From Verrucomicrobiota bacterium (GTDB lineage: Bacteria; Verrucomicrobiota; Verrucomicrobiia; CAIQCK01), in contig JACRQF010000020.1 of the NCBI GenBank assembly GCA_016222825.1, positions 1 to 64,000 of the forward strand: a stretch of DNA of 64,000 bases, in the 5' to 3' direction. The notes below the pieces were generated by a model. The model did no database searches. It saw only the letters and a list, made by a program, of their open reading frames with translations, and was not told the origin of the DNA. Positions within the stretch are counted from its first letter, which is position 1. Every line of letters begins with the position of its first letter. This document shows, one piece after another, positions 8,600 to 17,390 of this stretch. A program made the position numbers and the translations under genes.

Positions 8600-9871
8600 C
8601 TAATTCTGAGAAGGCCGGCTTTCTCCGGACGTCTTGCCAGTCGCCTGAATCCGTTCTTTGCGTTTCGAGTTTGCCATAGCTCTCTTACTTTCGAGGATTA
8701 AAGAGGATCTGATTCTCGTGGCAACTGAAGCCCAATCAATGTTCTTCAGAAACGTTTCGAATGAGACGCTTTGTTCGAAATAGTTAAAGAAAGAATCGAT
8801 CCATTCGTAGTAACGCCAGCCGTTGAAAAGCAAAAGTGCACGTCGTTGCAGTTTTCCGTAGACTTGAAACTTAACTATTCGTGCATCTACAGATTCTTCA
8901 TCAATCCCGACGTAGAGGTCTTCAAAATATGCTGGGAGGTTTTTGCAAAAGCCTTGAAAACTGATATGAATCTCAAGTTCAAATCGCTTGTGCTCCAGTT
9001 TTATGCTTCCGGGTTCGGGCCTGATTATTTTTGTGCCTTTTGGCAGCATTAAGTCAAACCGACTGTATTGTGCGCCATTGGATGCGTAAATCGCATGGAG
9101 TTCGCCTTTGGGTGGGTTTTTGTCGATGCCTGACGTTATGAATATTTGTCGGTCTTCGATTGGTGTTGAAAGCAGAGATAGGATTCTATTCTGAAGTAGT
9201 ATTCCCGGAATGTCTTCTCGTTTTATGGTGGTTACCTCATGCTCGCAACCTTCCATGTTGTCGAAATGTTCAGAAAGGTGCAATGACAGTAATTCCAGAA
9301 CGCAAAATTCAACTCCTTCGATTAGAATAGACTTTTCGGAAACTGGATTGTCTTGCGGGGAAAACTCACATTTACAAATAGCAACGTAGGACACTTCACC
9401 CTTGTCAGGCTCGTCTTTGTTTTTGTTGTTTGAAGCCTCATCGGACTTCTTGTCATGGAAATTCTTGAATAGCGGCTCTGCATCCCATGCGGTCTTTAGA
9501 GCTTGGTTTTCAATGAACACGGCGCGCAATGTGTCGGACAACATTCGTGCAAACTTATAACCATATATCGGTATCGACTTCCGTTTCTCTTTGTTGAACA
9601 GGATTACACCCTCAAACTGTTTCTCTATCACTCGATCTCTCAGAAGCACTCGCACGAAGAACCAAACTCCAATCACAATTAAAAGAGCCGCAATCAACAA
9701 TTCTACGCGTTGCGCAGTCAGCCACTGCCACTGTGACGGAGGAAATCCTTGCAGATATTTATCTAGCCAAGTCGCCAAGAGGTTGACACCTAGGCCAAGA
9801 AAAAGCGCGACAACGCCTAGTTCAACGAGGTCGGCTCTCGACCGTAATACTCTTTGTATGAGTGGTTTCAT
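8600..9871 (-). CDS. Hypothetical two-helix membrane protein, AT-rich
   Basis: A 423-residue product without a recognised family. Two membrane helices lie near the N terminus (about residues 17-37 and 55-78), followed by a charged Lys/Asp/Asn-rich stretch (~140-160, 'NNKNKDEPDKG') and a mostly cytoplasmic domain of mixed alpha/beta character. Base and codon use are clearly AT-richer than all large neighbours, with Asn, Ile and Lys common, which suggests recent acquisition. No integrase or direct repeats border it within the visible flanks. Single membrane-anchored genes of this kind are often accessory functions (defence, competition), but nothing here proves that. Confidence 0.7.
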   Translation of the reverse strand: MKPLIQRVLRSRADLVELGVVALFLGLGVNLLATWLDKYLQGFPPSQWQWLTAQRVELLIAALLIVIGVWFFVRVLLRDRVIEKQFEGVILFNKEKRKSIPIYGYKFARMLSDTLRAVFIENQALKTAWDAEPLFKNFHDKKSDEASNNKNKDEPDKGEVSYVAICKCEFSPQDNPVSEKSILIEGVEFCVLELLSLHLSEHFDNMEGCEHEVTTIKREDIPGILLQNRILSLLSTPIEDRQIFITSGIDKNPPKGELHAIYASNGAQYSRFDLMLPKGTKIIRPEPGSIKLEHKRFELEIHISFQGFCKNLPAYFEDLYVGIDEESVDARIVKFQVYGKLQRRALLLFNGWRYYEWIDSFFNYFEQSVSFETFLKNIDWASVATRIRSSLILESKRAMANSKRKERIQATGKTSGESRPSQN

Positions 9872-10054
9872 TTTCGGAGTGTCATTTGAATGTTAAGAAA
9901 CCTGCCAGATGTCTACGCTGCTACATTCAGCCTTCGCGTAAATCTCTGTGTTTGTTTCGACGAACTTCTTCGACTTGGCTTCCATACTGGATTTGAGATC
10001 GTCTTCTTCGGTGATGTTGTTGCGTCGCTGTCTCTACATTGTTTCTCGCGCGTT

Positions 10055-10810
10055 TCACCGTTTCACCGTCTCGGCGTTCCAGACCTTGATGTCGTCGAAC
10101 CAGCCGTCTTTGCCGGCGACGCCGAGTTCGATCTTGGACTTGGTGGCGTGGGCGATGCCGGAGGACTTGAGGTAGGCGGCGGGTTTGCCGTCGAGGGTGA
10201 CGCGCATCTCGTCGCCAACGGTCTCGACGACGAGGGCATACCACTTGTCAGCTTCGAGCTTGGCGGGATAGGTGACCTGCCGGCCGGCGAGGAGCTTGGC
10301 GACTTCGGCTTTCTTGGACGGGTCGTTGCGCATCTCGCGGATGTCGTTGCGCATGCCGCCGTCGCGCTCATCAATGATGGTGACGCCGTTGAGGCGGACC
10401 TGGGCGCGGCAGAGGTGGCCGTAGTGGGAGCCTTTGTATGCGCGGTCGTCGAATTCGACGTCAATCATGGTGGCACCGTCGAACTTGATGCGGCACTCGA
10501 CGACGCTGTCCTTGGTGGGGATGGCGAGGCCGTGGACGGCGGCGTGGGCCTTGATCTCGGGTTTGCCGTTGGCGGCGGGGATGGTCTTGTCGCGGGTCTG
10601 GGTGCCCTTGAGCGCGCCGTTCTCGACGGTGAAGGTGGGGACGACCTTGTGCCATTCCTTCGGCGCGGCGCCCTGGAAGTCATCGGAGAAGAGGAGTTGT
10701 TTCTTCACGGCGATGGACTTGGCCGGGACTGCGGGCAGCTTTGGCGCGTTGGCGGCCAGGGAGACGGTGGTGATGAGACAGAGTGGGACGAGGATGAGGC
10801 GTGTGGTCAT
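10055..10810 (-). CDS. Secreted LamG/DUF1080-like protein
   Basis: A 251-residue protein with signal peptide (MTTRLILVPLCLITTVSLAANA). The mature domain resembles concanavalin A-like/LamG and DUF1080 proteins: 'LLFSDDFQGAAPKEWH', 'VENGALKG', 'VVECRIKFDGA', 'W-Y-ALVVETVGDEM' and a closing 'WFDDIKVWNA'. It has an insertion with two 'RND' segments (~160-175) not present in the 7814-8425 paralogue. Proteins of this group are abundant in Planctomycetes and Verrucomicrobia and are usually exported glycan-related factors. Catalysis is unproven. Confidence 0.82.
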   Translation of the reverse strand: MTTRLILVPLCLITTVSLAANAPKLPAVPAKSIAVKKQLLFSDDFQGAAPKEWHKVVPTFTVENGALKGTQTRDKTIPAANGKPEIKAHAAVHGLAIPTKDSVVECRIKFDGATMIDVEFDDRAYKGSHYGHLCRAQVRLNGVTIIDERDGGMRNDIREMRNDPSKKAEVAKLLAGRQVTYPAKLEADKWYALVVETVGDEMRVTLDGKPAAYLKSSGIAHATKSKIELGVAGKDGWFDDIKVWNAETVKR

Positions 10811-10967
10811 GGTGAGTTTCGGTTGAATGTGTGGGATGATGATTACCTCTCCACGCCGGCAAGCACAAGCCAGACGTGCAACCTGATCGAGTCATCTCTG
10901 TTTTAGGGCGTGTCAGAGCATTTGTGTGTGCGGAAAACAACAGGCAGGGCGAGTGATGCGATTTGTT

Positions 10968-11046
10968 GGTAGGGCGAATCGTCCCGATGAGCCGCGGGCC
11001 ACGCATATCGGACGCCGGCGGCTCGGCAGGGACGCCTCGCCCTACC
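10968..11046. repeat. Palindromic intergenic element (GTAGGGCGA...TCGCCCTAC)
   Basis: Two arms of about 27 bp form an imperfect inverted repeat: the left arm begins ggtagggcga and ends tgagccg, the right arm is cggctcggcagg... ending tcgccctacc. The spacer holds 'gcgggccacgcatatcgga'. The element lies just upstream of the adenylate cyclase gene. It shares its size and GTAG/CTAC termini with several other palindromes in this window, so it is taken as one member of a dispersed miniature repeat family. Confidence 0.8.
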
Positions 11047-11147
11047 TGCAAAATCCTACAGGCTTCCCACCCCGATACACAAACTCTCGGACACCCTCCT
11101 GTTTTACCGTCATCCGCTTCTGGAAAACCATTGCGCCGCGGACGGCA

Positions 11148-13361
11148 ATGGGCGTAATGAAGAAGCTGCGCGACGGCCCGATGGACGGCGACATGAACGG
11201 CAACCAACGCACCCACAACTTCCGGTTCCTGCTGGCGCTGGCGATTCTCACGCCGCTGGTGGTTTCCATGACGGTGATGGGATTGGCGACGTTCCACTTC
11301 GGGCGGCTCTCCGTGGGGGAACTGACCGGAACAATCGTCCAGCAGACGGTGGCCCGCGTCGGCGCGCAGTTGAAGCAGTTGCAGGATGTCGCGCAGGACC
11401 AGAACCGGCTGAACCTGAAGGTCATGGCGGACCGGCCGCCGCGCGCCGGCGACTTCAAGCGCGTGGCCGCCGCGCTGGCACCGTCGTTCGAGGTGAATGA
11501 CGAACTGGACGGCGTTTACTACGGGGTCGAGGCGACGGGCGAGTTTTTCGCCCTGCTGCGCGGGACGAACCAGGTCGTCAATCTGCTGGAGCGCACGCTG
11601 GACCCGGACGGCCAATGGAGCCGGCGGATTTCCCGCTGGAGCGGAACGGACTGGCAGTTTCTGGAGCAGCTTCCCGCGGACCGCTACGACCCGCGGACGC
11701 GGCCGTTCTATCAAGCCGCCAAGACCGCCCGCGCCACGATCTGGACCTCCACTTATGAGTTCTGGCCGCACCGCCCCGGCGACCGCCGGACGACCGGCGT
11801 GACCTGCGCGACGCCAGTGTATGACGGAGCGGGGCAGTTGCAAGGCGTCTGGGGCGTGGACCTCGGCACGATCGAGCTCTGCGACTACCTCGCGGCGATT
11901 GACCCCGAAGTGCCGGGTTATCCGTTCATCGTCGGGGAGGAAGGCGACGGCACGCGCCGGGTGATCGCGCATCCCAACCGGAACATGGTGATTGACGCCA
12001 GGACTGGCATGTTGTTCCGCGACGCGAACGGCATCCGCGACGAGACGGTGAAGGCGTTTCTGCGGCAGATTCCCGGACGGTTCGCGGCGCACGCCGTTCA
12101 CACGGCTTCGCACACCGTCCCGCTGAGGCTGTCGGAGTTTGCGCCGGATTCCGTCGCGGCGCGCACGAGGACGTTTGAGTTCGCCGACCACGGCACGAAC
12201 TACCTGGGCGGCTGTTTCGTGACGGGCCGCGACGACCGGCTGCTTATCGGCATGGTGCTCGACAAGAAGGAAGTGATGCGGCACGTGAACCGGAACGCCG
12301 CGTGGTTTGCCGCCACGTTTGCCGCCGTGCTGGTTGCGTCGCTCATCGGCGTCTTCGGGTTCGCGCGGCGGGCGTCCCGCCCGCTCGTCGAGTTGCAACG
12401 CGAGGCGCACGCCGTCGGCCGCCTCGAACTCGCGCCCTCCGACCCGCCGCTCTCGCACATTCGCGAGATCCGCGAGCTTGGCAACGCGATGGCGCTGATG
12501 AAGACCAACCTCCGCTCGTTCCGCAAATACGTCCCCGCCGACCTCGTGGGCGACCTGGTCCGCAGCGGACAGGAGGCGATGCTCGGCGGCGAGCGCATCA
12601 ACGCCACCATCTACTTCTCCGACATCGCCGGTTTCACGCCTGTCGCGGAGCAGCTCCGCCCCGAAGAAATCGTTGAGCATCTCGGCGCCTACCTCCAGGC
12701 CATGAGCGACGGCATCGCCCAACACAGCGGCACCGTGGACAAATACATCGGCGATGCCGTCATGGCGTTCTGGAACGCCCCGCGGCCCAACCCCGCCCAC
12801 GCCGCCGACGCCTGCCGCGCCGCCCTCGCCAACCAGCGCCAGCTTGACCGCCTCAACGAACAATGGCGTGCCGCCGGAAAACCCGTCTTCCGCACCCGCA
12901 TCGGCCTCCACACCGGCCCCGTCGTCGTCGGCAACATCGGCAGCGAGCACCGGATGAACTACACCGTCATCGGCGACACCGTGAACCTCGCCAGCAGGCT
13001 GGAGAACCTGAACAAACTTTACGGCACCCGCATCCTCATCAGCGAGACCACCCGCGCCGAGGCCGGCTCCGCCATCAGCGCGCGTCCTGTGGACCGCGCC
13101 AACATCAAAGGCAAGACCACCGTCGTCACTGTCTATGAACTCCTCTGCGAAGCCGAAGCCGAGACGCCGGAGCAGGCCGAGTTGCGCCGCCAGACCGAGG
13201 AAGCCTTCGCTTTTTACCAGCGCGGCGACTACGCCCGCGCCGCCGCCGCCTACCGCGAGATCCTCCAACGCTGGCCCGCCGATGGCGTCGCCGCTGCGCT
13301 GTTGAGACGCTGCGAGGAGCTTGCAGCGAAAGCCCCGCCGCCGCTTTCGCAAGACGGCTAA
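11148..13361 (+). CDS. Membrane class III adenylate/guanylate cyclase with extracytoplasmic sensor and C-terminal TPR-like tail
   Basis: About 737 residues if it starts at MGVMKK; ATGs at 11157, 11181 and 11193 are also possible, and the longer frame upstream overlaps a repeat element. A first membrane helix (LLALAILTPLVV, ~25-45) precedes a ~320-residue Cache-like periplasmic sensor; a second helix (~385-405) leads into a HAMP-like linker. The class III cyclase domain (~480-660) keeps both metal-binding aspartates, D492 in FSDIAGFT and D536 in YIGDAVMAFW, plus 'NYTVIGDTVNLASRL'. The last ~60 residues ('FYQRGDYARAAAAYREIL') look like one TPR-type repeat. It makes cAMP or cGMP in response to an external signal. 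Its stop codon overlaps that of the convergent helicase gene by 4 bp. Confidence 0.92.
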   Translation: MGVMKKLRDGPMDGDMNGNQRTHNFRFLLALAILTPLVVSMTVMGLATFHFGRLSVGELTGTIVQQTVARVGAQLKQLQDVAQDQNRLNLKVMADRPPRAGDFKRVAAALAPSFEVNDELDGVYYGVEATGEFFALLRGTNQVVNLLERTLDPDGQWSRRISRWSGTDWQFLEQLPADRYDPRTRPFYQAAKTARATIWTSTYEFWPHRPGDRRTTGVTCATPVYDGAGQLQGVWGVDLGTIELCDYLAAIDPEVPGYPFIVGEEGDGTRRVIAHPNRNMVIDARTGMLFRDANGIRDETVKAFLRQIPGRFAAHAVHTASHTVPLRLSEFAPDSVAARTRTFEFADHGTNYLGGCFVTGRDDRLLIGMVLDKKEVMRHVNRNAAWFAATFAAVLVASLIGVFGFARRASRPLVELQREAHAVGRLELAPSDPPLSHIREIRELGNAMALMKTNLRSFRKYVPADLVGDLVRSGQEAMLGGERINATIYFSDIAGFTPVAEQLRPEEIVEHLGAYLQAMSDGIAQHSGTVDKYIGDAVMAFWNAPRPNPAHAADACRAALANQRQLDRLNEQWRAAGKPVFRTRIGLHTGPVVVGNIGSEHRMNYTVIGDTVNLASRLENLNKLYGTRILISETTRAEAGSAISARPVDRANIKGKTTVVTVYELLCEAEAETPEQAELRRQTEEAFAFYQRGDYARAAAAYREILQRWPADGVAAALLRRCEELAAKAPPPLSQDG

Positions 13362-15556
13362 CCCGCCTGCAGCCGGTGGCGCAGGCGCGTGTAGCGGGCG
13401 GCGGTGTTGTTGTTGCGGACGGCGATGGAGAGGGCCTTCGTGGAGCCGATCAGGACGACGAGTTTCCGGGCGCGGGTGATGGCGGTGTAGAGGAGGTTGC
13501 GTTGGAGCATGACGTAATGCTGCGTCAGCACCGGCACGATGACGGCGGGATACTCGCTGCCCTGGCTCTTGTGGATGCTGATGCAGTAGGCGGGCAGCAG
13601 TTCATCGAGGTCAGTGAAGTCGTAGATCACGGCGCGGTCGTCCATCGTCACCGACAGCGTTTGCTCGACGGGGTCAATCGCCTCGATGCGGCCGAGGTCG
13701 CCGTTGAAGACGTCCTTGTCGTAGTTGTTCTTGATCTGCATCACCTTGTCGCGGACGCGATAGACGCGGCCGTAACGCTCCACTTGCTGCTCGTTGAGCT
13801 TCAGTGAAAACTTCGCGCCGACCGGGTTGAGCGCGCCCTGGAGTTGGCGGTTGATGTTCTCGACGCCGCAGACGCCGCGGTGCATCGGCGCGAGCACCTG
13901 GATGTCGTCGAACGGCTCGAAACCAAACCGCTTCGGGATGCGGTCGCTCACCAGCGCGATGATGGTCTGAAGCACTTTCTCCGGGTCGTCCTGCTTGATG
14001 AAGTAGAAATCTGTCAGCGGCGCGGTGTCGGCGCCGACCTTCGTGTCCGCCGCCGGCATCTGGCCGGAGTTGACGAGGTGGGCGTTGACGACGATGTGGC
14101 TGGCTTTGTCCTGCCGATAAATCTCCGTGAGCCGCACGGTGCGGCCGGCGCGGCTTTCGATGATGTCGCGCAGGACGTTGCCGGGGCCGACGGAGGGCAA
14201 CTGGTCCACGTCGCCGACGAGCACCAGCGACGCCGACATCGGAACGGCTTTCATGAGCTGGCAGGCGAGCGGCAGGTCGAGCATGGAAGCTTCGTCCACG
14301 ATGAGCAGGTCGCAGTTGAGCGCCTTGCGTTCGTTGTGGACGAAGCCGTGCGTGGCGGCGTCGTATTTCAACAGGCGGTGGATTGTCTGCGCAATCGCGC
14401 CGGTGCTTTCGCTCAAGCGCTTGGCAGCGCGGCCGGTCGGCGAGGCGAGCAGGACGCGGCATTCCTTGGCACGGAGGATCTTGACGATGGCGCGGGTGAT
14501 GGTGGTCTTGCCGACGCCGGGACCGCCGGTGATGACGGTGAGCTTGGAAGTGAGCGCGGTCTTGATTGCCTCGCGTTGGGCCGACGCGAGCGCGATGTCG
14601 TTCTTCTCTTCGAACCATTTCAGCGCGAGGTCGAGTTTGATCTCAGGCAAGCCGAGCGGCGCTTGCGTCAACGCGAGCAGCCGCGCGGCCAGATCGGTTT
14701 CGGCGCGCAACATCCGGCTCAGAAAGATCAGGTCGTCTTCGATGACGATGTCGCGGTCAGCAGCCAGCGAGAGGACTTCGGCTTTCACCTTGTCGTCGCC
14801 CACGGTTAGCAGCGCGGCGGTCTGCTGGCAAAGCTCGTTGTGCGGGCAGCACGTGTGACCGTCGTCAGTCAGTTCTTCCAGCACGTGCAGGATGCCGGCG
14901 CGGATGCGGCGGGGCGAGTCGGCGGGAACGCCCATGTTCGCGGCGATGGCGTCGGCGGTCTTGAATCCAATGCCGTGGATATCGCGCGCGAGCTGGTAGG
15001 GGTTGGCCTTGACGACCTGCATCGCGTCGTTGCCGTATTGCTTGTAGATCTTCGCCGCCTGCGAGCTGCTGATGCCGTAGCTTTGGAGGAAGATCATGAT
15101 GTCGCGGATGGCCTTCTGCTCCACCCACGCCGCCCGGATGCGCCGCGCGCGCTCCGGCCCGATTCCATCCACGTCGCGTAGCTTGGCGGAGAACTGGTCA
15201 ATGACCTCCAGCGTCCGGTCGCCGAAGTGGTTCACAATGCGGTCGGCAAACTTCGGTCCGATACCCTTGATGAGGCCGCTGCCGAGGTATTTCTTGATGC
15301 CGGTGACGGTGGCGGGCAGCACGCTCTCGAACTTTTCGACCTGAAACTGGCGGCCAAACTGTTTGTGCGTCGTCCAGCGGCCGGTAAGCTTGAGGATTTC
15401 GCCGCACTGAACGCTGGCGAGGTTGCCGACGACGGTGATCGGTTCGCGGCGGTTTTCCGGCTGCAACGACGCGACGGTGTAGTGGTTCTCCTCGTTGGCG
15501 TAGAGAATCCGCTCCAGCGTGCCGGTGATTGACTCCTGTGAACTGTCCGCAGCCAT
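13358..15556 (-). CDS. recD2: RecD2-type ATP-dependent DNA helicase
   Basis: A 732-residue SF1B helicase. The N-terminal third has the RecD2-specific region with helix-hairpin-helix motifs ('GIGPKFADRIV', 'DVDGIGPERARRIR', 'IHGIGFKTADAI'). The helicase core begins with Walker A GGPGVGKTT (~residue 347) and includes motif II 'LLIVDEASMLD', motif III 'LVLVGDVDQLPSVGPGNVL' and the C-terminal UvrD-like 'YCISIHKSQGSEYPAVI' and 'LLYTAITRARKLVVLIG'. No RecB or RecC genes are near, as expected for the stand-alone RecD2 class, which unwinds 5'-3' in DNA repair. The start MAADSSQ is chosen over an upstream in-frame codon because the upstream residues are not family-like. Confidence 0.96.
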   Translation of the reverse strand: MAADSSQESITGTLERILYANEENHYTVASLQPENRREPITVVGNLASVQCGEILKLTGRWTTHKQFGRQFQVEKFESVLPATVTGIKKYLGSGLIKGIGPKFADRIVNHFGDRTLEVIDQFSAKLRDVDGIGPERARRIRAAWVEQKAIRDIMIFLQSYGISSSQAAKIYKQYGNDAMQVVKANPYQLARDIHGIGFKTADAIAANMGVPADSPRRIRAGILHVLEELTDDGHTCCPHNELCQQTAALLTVGDDKVKAEVLSLAADRDIVIEDDLIFLSRMLRAETDLAARLLALTQAPLGLPEIKLDLALKWFEEKNDIALASAQREAIKTALTSKLTVITGGPGVGKTTITRAIVKILRAKECRVLLASPTGRAAKRLSESTGAIAQTIHRLLKYDAATHGFVHNERKALNCDLLIVDEASMLDLPLACQLMKAVPMSASLVLVGDVDQLPSVGPGNVLRDIIESRAGRTVRLTEIYRQDKASHIVVNAHLVNSGQMPAADTKVGADTAPLTDFYFIKQDDPEKVLQTIIALVSDRIPKRFGFEPFDDIQVLAPMHRGVCGVENINRQLQGALNPVGAKFSLKLNEQQVERYGRVYRVRDKVMQIKNNYDKDVFNGDLGRIEAIDPVEQTLSVTMDDRAVIYDFTDLDELLPAYCISIHKSQGSEYPAVIVPVLTQHYVMLQRNLLYTAITRARKLVVLIGSTKALSIAVRNNNTAARYTRLRHRLQAG

Positions 15557-15604
15557 CGGTCCGACTCTAGCGGAGCCGCCGATGCGGCACAAGCCGGGGG
15601 CGGC

Positions 15605-17158
15605 TCAGAAGCTGACGGTCGCTTGGAGGTAGCCGAAGTTGGCGTCGCTGTCGCCGTTGGCGCCGGCGGCGGTCTGGCGGACGTAGTCGACGGCGAAGAA
15701 ATGGCTGAAGCCGGCCTGGAGCTTGAGGAACTTCCACGGCGAGTAGGCGAGCGTCAGGTCAATCTCCTCACCGACAAACGGGTCGGCGGAGCGGGCGGCG
15801 GCGTTGAGCGGGCGCACGCGGGTGACGGCGTTGGCGCGATACCAAGCGTCCTCGTTGGTGTAGAGCCAGAACGCATGGCCGTCGAGTTGGACGGTGAACG
15901 CGCGCCAGGCGGCCTTCGGGTCCTGATAAGGCGTCAGCTTCAGGCTGAGGGCGGGATTGTGGACGTTCTTCCACGCGAAAAAGTCCATATAGCCGTAAAA
16001 CTTGTGGTTGGTTGGGAAGAGGTTCAGGAACGACTGGTCGGTGTTGTCGTTGGGATCGGAGTCGCCTGAAGCGATGTTGTATTCGACGCTGAGCCGCGGC
16101 TTCCAGTCCCACTTCTCCCACGTGTAGCCGGCGCCGACGTGGCCGGCGAACGCGTTGTGTTCAAGCATCTGCGGGCCGGGGAACGCCGCGACGAACTGCC
16201 CCGCCGAGCGGCCGACCTGATAAGTGCCCTCGGCCTCGTAGTCGAAGCCGTTCAACTTCCCCGGCGTGGACTTCACCCGGAAGCCCATCGTGAAGATCTC
16301 CTGCGCGATGTCGTAGGCGCGGGCCGCCGGACTGCCGATGCTGTCCGTGTAAACCGGATCGTTGCTCGGCTTCTGGCGGTAGAAGAGATAGACGTCCGTC
16401 GTCTGGACCGGCAGCAGCGTCGTGCTGAGGTAGAAACCGGCGAGCGTATCGTTCCAGTTGGCGTCATTCGTGATGAAACCGACATTCTCGCCCGTCCCCC
16501 GGCCCTCGATAGTCACGACATGGCCGACAAAGCCGTCCACCCACAACCGCGCGTCGGGATTCTCGTAGTGGAGCTTCGCTGCGTCGAACGTGCGGGCGAA
16601 GTTGTTCCACTCGAAGTTGCCCACAAGCCGCTCGTCGCCGTAGAGCAGTTCCTGCCGGCCGGCGCGCAGGCTGAGCGGAAACTTCTTCAGGTTTCCGAAC
16701 TCCACCCAGCCCTGCCGCAAGTCGAACGGGTCGTCGCCCTCCGCGCCCAGCACGAACGGCACCGACTTCCTCCGCGCCCCCAACTCGCGCGCATCCTGCC
16801 CCTGCCCGTAGAGCGTGATGAAGTCCAGCGGCCGGGCCAGCATGCCAAGCCGGAACCGGCTCAGCACAAACAGGTCGTCCGTCGCCGCGTTGAGGTTGTT
16901 GTTGAAATCGAAGTTGTTGTCGCGCCCCTCCACCCGCGCGCGCTCCTGCACGTCGAACACCAGCTTGCCCTCGAAGAGACTCAGGGGGTTGTCGGGCGCC
17001 GCCGGCTTCGGCAACGCCGTGGCGTAGGCCGGCTGCGGCGCGGGCGAACTGCCGGCGTCGGCGGCGCGGACGGCCGGGCCGGGCACGATGACGGCGGCGG
17101 TCGCGAGAAGAGCGAGGGTTTGAGACGGTTTGAATCGGCGGGCAATGGACTGGTTCAT
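15605..17158 (-). CDS. Alginate export (AlgE-like) family outer membrane porin
   Basis: A 517-residue outer membrane beta-barrel with an N-terminal signal peptide ending near VRAAD. The mature chain has alternating aromatic/polar strands, the conserved early segment 'LSRFRLGMLARPLDFITLYGQGQDAREL', here seen as separate motifs LSRFR, ITLYGQGQDAR and 'SLRAGRQELLYGDERLVG', and ends in a terminal Phe (ATVSF), the usual Bam recognition signature. These features match the alginate export family (PF13372), whose members pass anionic or other sugars across the outer membrane. No alginate biosynthesis genes are close, so uptake of sugars from the neighbouring glycosidases is a reasonable inference. 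Confidence 0.88.
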   Translation of the reverse strand: MNQSIARRFKPSQTLALLATAAVIVPGPAVRAADAGSSPAPQPAYATALPKPAAPDNPLSLFEGKLVFDVQERARVEGRDNNFDFNNNLNAATDDLFVLSRFRLGMLARPLDFITLYGQGQDARELGARRKSVPFVLGAEGDDPFDLRQGWVEFGNLKKFPLSLRAGRQELLYGDERLVGNFEWNNFARTFDAAKLHYENPDARLWVDGFVGHVVTIEGRGTGENVGFITNDANWNDTLAGFYLSTTLLPVQTTDVYLFYRQKPSNDPVYTDSIGSPAARAYDIAQEIFTMGFRVKSTPGKLNGFDYEAEGTYQVGRSAGQFVAAFPGPQMLEHNAFAGHVGAGYTWEKWDWKPRLSVEYNIASGDSDPNDNTDQSFLNLFPTNHKFYGYMDFFAWKNVHNPALSLKLTPYQDPKAAWRAFTVQLDGHAFWLYTNEDAWYRANAVTRVRPLNAAARSADPFVGEEIDLTLAYSPWKFLKLQAGFSHFFAVDYVRQTAAGANGDSDANFGYLQATVSF

Positions 17159-17390
17159 GTTGGCTCCGAGACTCCTTGGCTTTGACGTTTGCCGAATGCT
17201 ACCGGGCGCCGGTGGCGGGCGTGTTGACCTGCGTCAACATCTCAGATTCTTGCTCCAGCGGCGTTTCGTCGGCCAGTAAACCCGAAACGCGGACTCAGTT
17301 ACAGCCCAAAAACGCCCGCAGCCGTTTGCTGGCGGCAGAGCGGAGTCATTTTCGGATTCAGTTTCGCGGCGGTGGCGGTAGAGTCGTGGC

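Noticed and set aside
10680..13352. 890-codon minus-strand open frame opposite the adenylate cyclase
   Set aside because: The plus strand carries a complete cyclase with intact motifs; the minus frame has composition of a reverse-complement shadow.
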